From assembly GCA_041725875.1 (NCBI GenBank), contig JBGRQB010000112.1, positions 1-14,346 on the forward strand: a stretch of 14,346 nucleotides of DNA, given 5' to 3'. The DNA is from JBGRQB01 sp041725875. GTDB lineage: Bacteria; Bacteroidota; Ignavibacteria; Ignavibacteriales; Melioribacteraceae. The notes below the pieces were generated by a model. The model was not told the origin of the DNA. It did not search any database and was given only the letters and a program-made list of their open reading frames with translations. Below, in pieces: positions 1 to 5,526 of this stretch (position 1 is its first letter; each line of letters starts with the position of its first letter). The position numbers and the translations under genes were made by a program.

Positions 1-275
1 TCAACTTCAAGTGAATAGCTGTTTAAAGCAAATTTATCAAGTTCGGTAAAATTGAGTAAATCTTCTCCAACTCCGTTATGTGAAAAGTTGAAACACAAAA
101 CAGGAAAACCTTTAGCAGCAATTTTTTGCGCTGCAAAAGGGAAAAACCCCCAATCCATAAAACCTTTAAATCCGTGAACGATAATAACCAGATCTTTCTC
201 ACCAACGTTCTCTTTGTTGTAGAGTTTATACCTGATAATATTTCCCACACTAGTATTAAAAATCTTTGTTTTCAT
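1..275 (-). CDS. Alpha/beta hydrolase, N-terminal part (cut by window edge)
   Basis: The reading frame starts at ATG 275 on the minus strand and runs open off the left edge, giving about 91 residues. Residues 28-36 form a hydrophobic strand ending in HGF (DLVIIVHGF), followed by KGFMDW. This is the usual strand plus oxyanion-hole loop of alpha/beta hydrolases. A second strand (FPVLCFNFSHNG, about 58-69) is followed by GVGED, matching the N-terminal third of the fold seen in S33/dienelactone-hydrolase-like enzymes. The nucleophile elbow (GxSxG) and the rest of the triad lie outside the window, so the substrate and even catalytic competence cannot be judged. No signal peptide is visible, so the protein is probably cytoplasmic. 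It is divergent from the HisA-like operon, and the two share the AT-rich region 276-460. The fold assignment is fairly secure; the exact function is unknown. Confidence 0.75.
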   Translation of the reverse strand, partial: MKTKIFNTSVGNIIRYKLYNKENVGEKDLVIIVHGFKGFMDWGFFPFAAQKIAAKGFPVLCFNFSHNGVGEDLLNFTELDKFALNSYSLEV

Positions 276-460
276 AACCAAATCTTAATTTGCTTAAAAC
301 CAGATGCCATAGTTACTAATATTATTCTAAAAATACAAGTAGGAAAAATGTATTATTTTCATAAAAAAGTGCAAATATTTTATTAAAACTACACTTTATT
401 AAAAATAATTAATATGTTTAACTGTGTTTTATAAAATTTTGTTTACTTAGGTTTGTCTAC
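276..460. promoter_or_regulatory. Divergent intergenic region between hydrolase and HisA-like operon
   Basis: This 185-base, very AT-rich spacer separates two genes reading away from each other, so it must hold both promoters. Visible structure includes two copies of TTTATTAAAA (379-388 and 395-404) and a short inverted pair, AAAGTG (366-371) and CACTTT (392-397). A perfect match to the Bacteroidetes -7 consensus TAnnTTTG lies at 448-455, but only five bases before the HisA-like ATG, and no convincing -33 element sits upstream of it. I see no certain promoter. That promoters lie here is an inference from gene orientation only. Confidence 0.45.
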
Positions 461-1213
461 ATGTCGAATTTGCTTATTATCCCTTCTATAGATATTAGAG
501 ACGGGAAAATGATTCAGGTTGTAAAAGGAATTCCTGAATTAAACTGTTGCGATTACAGTAATGATCCGATTGAAATGGGAATGATTTGGAGAGCAGAAAA
601 CGCAAAATGTATTCATCTTGTCGATTTTAACTCTGCCCAGGAAGGTTCCTGTAAAAATTATGAAGTTATTGAAGAAATTTGTGATTCATTGATAATACCC
701 GTTCAGCTTGGCGGCGGTGTAAAAAACTTCAAACACGTTGAAGAGCTTTTTTCACTTGGGGTTTACAGACTTGTAATTGGTTCAATGGCGCATGATAATC
801 CGGAAGAATTCAAAAAAGTTCTTGAAAAATTTGGACCTAAAAGAATTATAGCTGCTATTGATGTTCAGAACGAAAATGTTCTTGTAAATGCGCGTAAGAA
901 TAATACCGGACTCACATACATCGAATATGCAAAACAGCTTACTGAAATGGGTGTTGAGAGACTGGTTGTTACAGATATAAGTACAAACGGAAGAATGACC
1001 GGAGCCAATCTGGAGCTTTCTAAAGAAATAGCAGAAAGATGTAATGTAAAAGTTACTCACTCAGGCGGTATTTGCAGTATTGACGAATTAAAAACGTTAA
1101 AGACTTTTATTCCCAATGGTGTTGACTCGGTTATAGTTGGAAGAGCTTTATACGAAAATAAATTTTACTGCCAGAAAATGTGGCGGATTGCGGAAAACGG
1201 TTTATTCGGATAG
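461..1213 (+). CDS. Divergent HisA-family TIM-barrel protein
   Basis: This 250-residue protein aligns along its full length with HisA, the ProFAR isomerase of histidine synthesis. It shows IPSIDIRDGK near the N-terminus with catalytic Asp11, the phosphate-loop QLGGGVK (82-88), IGS (106-108), AIDV with Asp134, TDIS (171-174), THSGGI and VIVGRALYENKF. It differs at positions that are near-invariant in true HisA. The second catalytic aspartate (RDG, Asp176 of Salmonella HisA, numbering from memory) is Asn176 in TNG; the substrate-stacking SGW is NAR; the VRL arginine is Gln19; the GD after the first loop is GI; GGGVR is GGGVK. No other histidine genes are near. It leads an operon whose next gene has its ribosome binding site on this stop codon. 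Another reaction on a related phosphosugar, or a regulatory role, is possible. The fold is near certain; calling it hisA would be risky. Confidence 0.85.
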   Translation: MSNLLIIPSIDIRDGKMIQVVKGIPELNCCDYSNDPIEMGMIWRAENAKCIHLVDFNSAQEGSCKNYEVIEEICDSLIIPVQLGGGVKNFKHVEELFSLGVYRLVIGSMAHDNPEEFKKVLEKFGPKRIIAAIDVQNENVLVNARKNNTGLTYIEYAKQLTEMGVERLVVTDISTNGRMTGANLELSKEIAERCNVKVTHSGGICSIDELKTLKTFIPNGVDSVIVGRALYENKFYCQKMWRIAENGLFG

Positions 1214-1221
1214 AGGTAAAT

Positions 1222-1800
1222 ATGACAGAACTAAACAAAAACATTGCAAGCTACTGGAACAGCTTTTTTAAACCTGCTTCTGATAAAACAGACTTTGAAA
1301 GTGTTTTAGGTTCTATGCCCCCCTTTGCCAAACTTCCCGGTAAATACCTCAAACTTTTAATGAAAATTGTTCACTACCGTGAATATGATACCAACGAATG
1401 TATTTTTTATCAAGGTGATCCCGGAGTTGGACTTTACATTGTAAAAGAAGGCTCGGTTAAAATTGTACTTGAATGTGAAAACGACGAAACAAGAGAACTT
1501 GCAAGCTTTGAACCGGGTGAATTCTTTGGAGATATGGCTTTGCTGGAAGAAGCTGCCAGATCTGCTACTGCAATTGCAACTTCACACACAAAACTGGCTG
1601 TTATTTTTAAAGCTGATCTTGATGAATTTATCGACAGATTCCCTGCTCAGGGTGTAAATATTCTTCGTGGTCTTTCTCAAATAATTGCTGCCCGTCTACG
1701 AATATTAAACAGAGACTATACAGAACTCTATAATATTGCAAGCAAACAAAACGGGGAGCAAAAAGATGAACTTAATCAGGAAGATACTTATACCGGTTGA
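1222..1800 (+). CDS. Stand-alone cyclic-nucleotide-binding-domain protein
   Basis: This 192-residue protein consists essentially of one cNMP-binding domain (about residues 35-155) of the CRP/FNR and protein-kinase-A regulatory type. The phosphate-binding cassette is visible as GEFFGDMALLEEAARSATA: Arg113 matches the arginine that contacts the cyclic phosphate, and Asp104 stands where CRP has glutamate. After the domain only a helix and a polar tail follow. There is no helix-turn-helix, so it is not a complete CRP-type transcription factor and would have to act through partners. The start ATG 1222 is chosen because AGAGG at 1212-1216 lies five bases upstream, overlapping the stop codon of the HisA-like gene; an in-frame ATG at 1180 would overlap that gene by 34 bases without such a site. 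Its 3' end overlaps the Usp gene by 35 bases, which implies coupled translation. The ligand is unknown. Confidence 0.85.
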   Translation: MTELNKNIASYWNSFFKPASDKTDFESVLGSMPPFAKLPGKYLKLLMKIVHYREYDTNECIFYQGDPGVGLYIVKEGSVKIVLECENDETRELASFEPGEFFGDMALLEEAARSATAIATSHTKLAVIFKADLDEFIDRFPAQGVNILRGLSQIIAARLRILNRDYTELYNIASKQNGEQKDELNQEDTYTG

Positions 1801-2233
1801 TTTTTCAGCTTATTCTCGTAATGCCCTTAATTATGCTTTTAGTTTTTCTCAGGAAATTGAAGCTGAAATTTACACCATCTATGTAGTTGAACCACTTATT
1901 TTCCCGGCTGATTTCAGTATGGGACAAATCTCAATTCCGGCAATGGATGTTGATACAACCGAACGTGCCAAAAATGAACTAAGTACTTTTATCGATAATG
2001 TTTTGGGTCAGAATAATCAGGTAAAGACCGTAATTAAAACCGGAAAACCTTTTGTTGAAATTAACGAAACCGCAGCCGAACTTGATATTGACCTTATAAT
2101 CATAGCTTCTCACGGTCATACAGGAGTTGAGCATCTTTTCTTTGGCGGAACCGCTGAAAAAGTCGTGAGAAAGGCTCCCTGTCCGGTTTTAACGCTTCGT
2201 GAACCGATTAAAGGGTTTAAATATAAAGGTTAG
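1766..2233 (+). CDS. Universal stress protein, UspA family
   Basis: This 155-residue protein has the full UspA fold. The first strand, KILIPVDFS, places Asp12 where ATP-binding members contact adenine. The C-terminal block IIIASHGHTG...FFGGTAEKVVRKAPCPVL (111-141) matches the nucleotide-binding loop G-x2-G-x9-G-(S/T). Here the first glycine is Ala114 and the last Ser/Thr is shifted by one (GGT), so ATP binding is likely but not certain. Start ATG 1766 is favoured over an in-frame ATG at 1736 because GGGGAG at 1753-1758 lies seven bases upstream. The gene starts inside the 3' end of the cNMP-domain gene, so the two are translationally linked and may work in one nucleotide-responsive pathway (inference). 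The protein should be cytoplasmic. Confidence 0.93.
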   Translation: MNLIRKILIPVDFSAYSRNALNYAFSFSQEIEAEIYTIYVVEPLIFPADFSMGQISIPAMDVDTTERAKNELSTFIDNVLGQNNQVKTVIKTGKPFVEINETAAELDIDLIIIASHGHTGVEHLFFGGTAEKVVRKAPCPVLTLREPIKGFKYKG

Positions 2234-2303
2234 TTAATTTACATTTTCTGTTGTTTTGTAATAGCTGTTTTTCTTATGTTGGTGCTTTAAAATTACGGTT
2301 ATT

Positions 2304-3191
2304 ATGAATCAGAAAACTAACTTAAAAAATCAAAAGCTGGCCTGGTTCCTGCTTATTATTCTTGCTCTCATCTGGGGCAGTTCCTTTATATTAATTAAAA
2401 AGGGACTTGATGCATTTTCTCCCGGACAAGTAGGAAGTATCCGAATTATTTTTGCTTTTATTACCCTGCTCCCTTTTGGTTTGAGACATATTAAATCTAT
2501 AAAGAAAAAAGACTGGCTTTTTCTTTTTATTGTTGGTGCCGTGGGAAATTTTATACCTTATTTACTTTTTGCAAAAGCTGAAACCAGATTAGAAAGTTCG
2601 TTAACGGGAATCTTAAATGCACTCACCCCTGTGTTTACAATGGTAATAAGTATGGTTGTATTTAACTTCCGAATGAAACCGTGGCAGATTGCCGGACTTT
2701 TTATCTCCTTAATAGGTTCTTTGGGCATCAGTTTTGTAAATAACAGCGGTGGTTTTGGCTCAATGAATTTTTACGTAATTTTTGTTGTGATTGCCACTTT
2801 TTGCTACGGAATCAGTTCATCTACCATAAAGGCAAAACTTTCTCATATAAAGCCTGTTGTAAATGCTTCAATTTCGCTGCTTACTGTTGGTCCTATTGCA
2901 ATGGCTTACCTTTTTACAACAGATTTTACAAATGTAGTTGCAAATCATCCCGATGCTTTCAGCAGTTTGGGTTATTTGTTAATTCTGGGTATTTTCGGAA
3001 CTGCAATAGCACTTATATTTTTCAATAAATTGATTTATCTTTCATCAGCAGTTTTTGCCACTTCAGTTACATATTTAATTCCCGTTGTTGCTGTATTGTG
3101 GGGAATTTTTGACGGCGAAGCAATTTATCCGCTTCATTTTGCCGGAATGATCTTAATTGTTTTTGGTGTATATAAAATTAACAAAACTTAA
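2304..3191 (+). CDS. EamA/DMT-superfamily transporter
   Basis: This 295-residue membrane protein has about ten hydrophobic segments arranged as two EamA repeats (about residues 11-145 and 155-292). The first helix carries the family signature LALIWGSSFILIKKGL, and the turn after helix three has the usual AETRLESSLTGILNALTPVFT, equivalent to the A..ltsa..a.ll..l.Pvf pattern of drug/metabolite exporters. A repeat of the motif, SSAVFATSVTYLIPVVAVLWG, lies in the second half. Substrates of this family (amino acids, sugars, nucleobases, metabolites) cannot be read from sequence. The next gene, a nucleoside phosphorylase homologue, begins 15 bases after the stop, so a link to nucleoside traffic is possible but unproven. 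No strong ribosome binding site precedes ATG 2304. The 70-base spacer after the Usp gene has no obvious terminator, so read-through from the upstream operon is possible. Confidence 0.92.
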   Translation: MNQKTNLKNQKLAWFLLIILALIWGSSFILIKKGLDAFSPGQVGSIRIIFAFITLLPFGLRHIKSIKKKDWLFLFIVGAVGNFIPYLLFAKAETRLESSLTGILNALTPVFTMVISMVVFNFRMKPWQIAGLFISLIGSLGISFVNNSGGFGSMNFYVIFVVIATFCYGISSSTIKAKLSHIKPVVNASISLLTVGPIAMAYLFTTDFTNVVANHPDAFSSLGYLLILGIFGTAIALIFFNKLIYLSSAVFATSVTYLIPVVAVLWGIFDGEAIYPLHFAGMILIVFGVYKINKT

Positions 3192-3206
3192 TTTACAGGA
3201 GTAATT

Positions 3207-3488
3207 ATGTTCAAAACTAACGAGTATTTCGATGGTAAAGTAAAATCAATAGCTTTTAATAATTCTAATGGTCCTGTTACAGCCGGTGTAATGGCAGTTG
3301 GCGAATATGAATTTGGTACTTCACAAAAAGAGTATATGACTGTTACTTGCGGAAAATTGATTGTAAAATTACCTGGTACTGAAGAGTGGAAAGATTTTAA
3401 CAGACATGAAACTTTTATAGTTGAAGCTAACCAGAAGTTTCAGGTAAAAGTTGAAGAAGAAACTTCATATATCTGTGTTTATGAATAG
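3207..3488 (+). CDS. ppnP: Pyrimidine/purine nucleoside phosphorylase, PpnP (DUF1255) family
   Basis: This 93-residue protein matches the small cupin-fold PpnP/YaiE family in length (about 94 residues in E. coli) and in pattern: N-terminal NEYFDGKVKSIAF, central GVMAVGEYEFGTSQKEYMTVTCGKL, and C-terminal ETFIVEANQKFQVKVEEETSYICVY. Characterised members split purine and pyrimidine nucleosides with phosphate into free base and (deoxy)ribose-1-phosphate in the cytoplasm. AGGAG at 3197-3201, five bases before the ATG, is a strong ribosome binding site. The gene follows the EamA permease by 15 bases and is closed by the terminator at 3515-3547, so the two form an operon. The family call is firm; the activity is inferred from the family. 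Confidence 0.92.
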   Translation: MFKTNEYFDGKVKSIAFNNSNGPVTAGVMAVGEYEFGTSQKEYMTVTCGKLIVKLPGTEEWKDFNRHETFIVEANQKFQVKVEEETSYICVYE

Positions 3489-3514
3489 ATCAACTTAATT
3501 TTATTTGAGTTTAC

Positions 3515-3547
3515 AAAAAAGCCCTGCAAATTTTGCAGGGCTTTTTT
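3515..3547. terminator. Bidirectional intrinsic terminator
   Basis: A perfect 8-base-pair stem, GCCCTGCA (3521-3528) with TGCAGGGC (3534-3541), encloses the loop AATTT and is flanked by six A on the left and six T on the right. It can therefore stop transcription from either side. It lies between the ends of the convergent ppnP (plus) and dipeptidase (minus) genes, exactly where a shared terminator is expected. Confidence 0.93.
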
Positions 3548-3588
3548 ATTATTTATCTTTGCAATAACTAAATATTAATAGCAGTGTT

Positions 3589-4812
3589 TCAACTTTCTTT
3601 TGCTTTTTCAATTTCACGGAAAACGCGCATAAAATTTCCGCTCCAGATCTTTTCTATCTGTTCTTCAGTATAGCCTCTTTTTACCAATTCTATGGTTATG
3701 TTTGCCATCTGACTTACATCAAAACAATCGGCAACACCACCGCCACCGTCAAAATCGGTTCCTATACCCACGTGATCTATTCCTGCCACTTTTACAATAT
3801 GATCTATATGATCAACCACATCTTTTACAGTAGCAAGTTTTTGCGGATATTTTTTATTTGTCGCCTGCCATTCAACTCTGGCCTGTACTCTTTCATCTTC
3901 AGTAAGATTTTTGAAACCTTTGAATTTTTTACGAAGAGCAGCAAAGGCACTGTCGCGCTGCGGATTTGGTTCGGGTGTTTTTACATACGCGCTTAAAATG
4001 CACATTTGAATTACACCACCATTTTGGGCAAGTTTTTTAAGCATATCATCTGTAAGGTTTCTCGGATTATCGCAAATGGTTCTTGCACAGGAATGTGAAG
4101 CTATAACAGGAGTTTTGGAGAGTCCAAGAACGTCATAAAATGATTTATCTGAAATGTGCGATACATCGATAATCATTCCGAGTCGGTTCATCTCTTCAAC
4201 TACTTTTTTACCAAACTCACTTAATCCGTTGTGTTCAGGTTTATCAGTTGAAGAATCACAAATGTCATTATTTTTTGTGTGAGAAAGAGTTATATATCTT
4301 GCGCCAAGATCGTAAAACTCTTTTACCAGTTCAATTCTATTACCAATTGCAAATCCGTTTTCAATTCCAATATAAATTGCACGCTTACCTTCTTTTTCAA
4401 TTCTGTAAGCATCATCGGAAGTTACGGCAACCTCTGCAACATTTTTGTTTTTTCCAACTACTTCGTGGATATCATTTATTATTCTGAAAGTTTTATCAAT
4501 AGCTTTTTGGTTATTTTTCGGATTTCTCACATCCTGCCAGATAAAAGCAGCAAAAAACATTGCGTCCATTCCCCCTTCTTTCATTCTTGGGAAATCGACT
4601 TTACTTCCTCCCTTGTAAGGATCATTTTTCTTTGCAATGTCGAACCCTTCATCTTTAAGGCCCATAGGTGTATCGGTGTGAGTATCAACAGTTAAAACTT
4701 TCTCGTGGATCTGAAGTGCTTTTTTCACAAGATTTTCTTCAGATTGTTTTTCTTTGCAGCCGCACAGACATAATCCGGCACAAACAAGCGTGGTTAATAT
4801 TTTTGTTTTCAT
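3589..4812 (-). CDS. Membrane dipeptidase (peptidase M19), predicted lipoprotein
   Basis: This 407-residue protein begins with a short basic region and hydrophobic stretch ending in the lipobox-like LCGC, with Cys19 as the probable lipid attachment site, so it is likely exported and membrane-anchored. The mature part is an M19 (renal dipeptidase-like) TIM barrel with the dinuclear zinc ligands in order: His45 and Asp47 in VDTHTDTP, Glu151 in GIENG, His219 in DVSHISD and His240 in ASHSCAR. A later GIGTDFDGGGG supplies the conserved aspartate loop. Known members hydrolyse dipeptides, including Cys-Gly conjugates and some D-amino-acid dipeptides. AGGGG at 4816-4820 (minus strand) is a good ribosome binding site. 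It is the last gene of a three-gene minus-strand cluster and starts 18 bases after the YtxJ-like gene. The lipobox has Cys at -2, which is unusual but tolerable. Confidence 0.93.
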   Translation of the reverse strand: MKTKILTTLVCAGLCLCGCKEKQSEENLVKKALQIHEKVLTVDTHTDTPMGLKDEGFDIAKKNDPYKGGSKVDFPRMKEGGMDAMFFAAFIWQDVRNPKNNQKAIDKTFRIINDIHEVVGKNKNVAEVAVTSDDAYRIEKEGKRAIYIGIENGFAIGNRIELVKEFYDLGARYITLSHTKNNDICDSSTDKPEHNGLSEFGKKVVEEMNRLGMIIDVSHISDKSFYDVLGLSKTPVIASHSCARTICDNPRNLTDDMLKKLAQNGGVIQMCILSAYVKTPEPNPQRDSAFAALRKKFKGFKNLTEDERVQARVEWQATNKKYPQKLATVKDVVDHIDHIVKVAGIDHVGIGTDFDGGGGVADCFDVSQMANITIELVKRGYTEEQIEKIWSGNFMRVFREIEKAKES

Positions 4813-4830
4813 TTTCCCCTAAGTATTTAT

Positions 4831-5160
4831 TTATAGATTTCCGTTCAAAAATTCCTCATCTATTTGGTAATGACTATTATTTGCTTTTACCTTTAACTCT
4901 TCATCAAGCCAGATTAATTGAGGTGATTCGTGTGTAATGTTAAAATAATCGGCCAGATGAGTACTAAGAGTACGGGAAGAAATTACATTAATCTTATATA
5001 AAGTAAGGTCAGAATTTTTGCTTTCAAACCATCTGTCGAACTCTCTTTCAATTCTTTTTGAAATTGGACAAATGGGACTATATTTAAATATTATAATTTC
5101 TTTTTCACTGCTGTCTGCAGAAACGATCTCTTCAAATTCATTAACAGTTGTAAGTTCCAT
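4831..5160 (-). CDS. ytxJ: YtxJ/BrxC-like monothiol bacilliredoxin
   Basis: This 109-residue thioredoxin-fold protein has the sequence FKYSPICPISKRIEREF. The single cysteine, Cys31, sits in a CPIS motif like the one seen in YtxJ (DUF2847; bacillithiol system redox-active protein). Family members are linked to removal of bacillithiol from mixed disulfides on proteins in the cytoplasm. The rest of the fold is recognisable: the strand DLTLYKINVI, then a segment resembling the cis-proline region (ITHESPQLIWL, Pro before QLIWL) and a final strand. It is closely spaced on both sides, nine bases after the small unknown gene and 18 bases before the dipeptidase, so it is probably co-transcribed. GGAG lies 12 bases upstream, a rather long spacing. 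If correct, it implies that the organism makes bacillithiol or a derivative; no biosynthesis gene is in view. Confidence 0.85.
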   Translation of the reverse strand: MELTTVNEFEEIVSADSSEKEIIIFKYSPICPISKRIEREFDRWFESKNSDLTLYKINVISSRTLSTHLADYFNITHESPQLIWLDEELKVKANNSHYQIDEEFLNGNL

Positions 5161-5169
5161 ATTATATAA

Positions 5170-5439
5170 TTACTCCGCAAACATTTTATATTGCTGCCAA
5201 ATTGCAAGGGCTGAATCAAAATTAAATCTTGCTCTGATCATAAAACTTTCATCACGCTGAGATGAATCCGGTTCTTCTTCCCATTCCATATTTGAGTTTA
5301 AAACCACATTTTTTTCAGTGTCAATTATTGACCAGTTAGCTTCGCCGTTAATTTTAGATTTCATCACCAGATGGATTGTTCCGTCAAGCCCGAATCTCAT
5401 TGCAGCATCAAACCATTTAATTTTTTCTTCGTCAGTCAT
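5170..5439 (-). CDS. Small conserved-looking hypothetical protein
   Basis: This 89-residue acidic soluble protein begins TDEEKIKWFDAAMRFGLDGTIHLVM and ends near FNFDSALAIWQQYKMF. I do not recognise a named domain. It has no signal peptide, membrane segment or cysteine motif. A central stretch reading like beta strands (EANWSIIDTEKNVVLNSNMEW) suggests a compact alpha/beta or beta-rich fold. I accept it as a real gene because it is the first of a same-strand run: its stop lies nine bases before the YtxJ-like start, and the next genes follow at short distances. No clear Shine-Dalgarno precedes the ATG at 5439. The preceding 87 AT-rich bases (5440-5526) probably contain the operon promoter, but I see no consensus match. 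Confidence 0.75.
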   Translation of the reverse strand: MTDEEKIKWFDAAMRFGLDGTIHLVMKSKINGEANWSIIDTEKNVVLNSNMEWEEEPDSSQRDESFMIRARFNFDSALAIWQQYKMFAE

Positions 5440-5526
5440 ATTGCATCGCTAGTTAGTTACAGAAAAACGTATCAAATAAAAATATTTCTATTTTAATAAT
5501 CGAAAATACTAATAAGATTTGAAAAC

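Noticed and set aside
23..250. 75-codon minus-strand frame at the left edge
   Set aside because: A different minus-strand frame from ATG 275 encodes a recognisable alpha/beta hydrolase N-terminus, so this one is out of frame with the real gene.
366..404. Direct repeat TTTATTAAAA and inverted AAAGTG/CACTTT as an operator
   Set aside because: The copies are short and the surroundings almost pure A/T, so such matches are expected by chance; no regulator gene is adjacent.
448..455. Perfect TAnnTTTG (TAGGTTTG), the Bacteroidetes -7 promoter consensus
   Set aside because: It lies five bases before the HisA-like ATG with no TTTG at -33 spacing. It would give an essentially leaderless mRNA, so it is more likely a chance match.
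4248..4695. Plus-strand open frames of 79 and 138 codons inside the dipeptidase gene
   Set aside because: They are antisense to a well-conserved enzyme with intact metal ligands and lack family similarity or a ribosome binding site; they are shadows of its coding strand.
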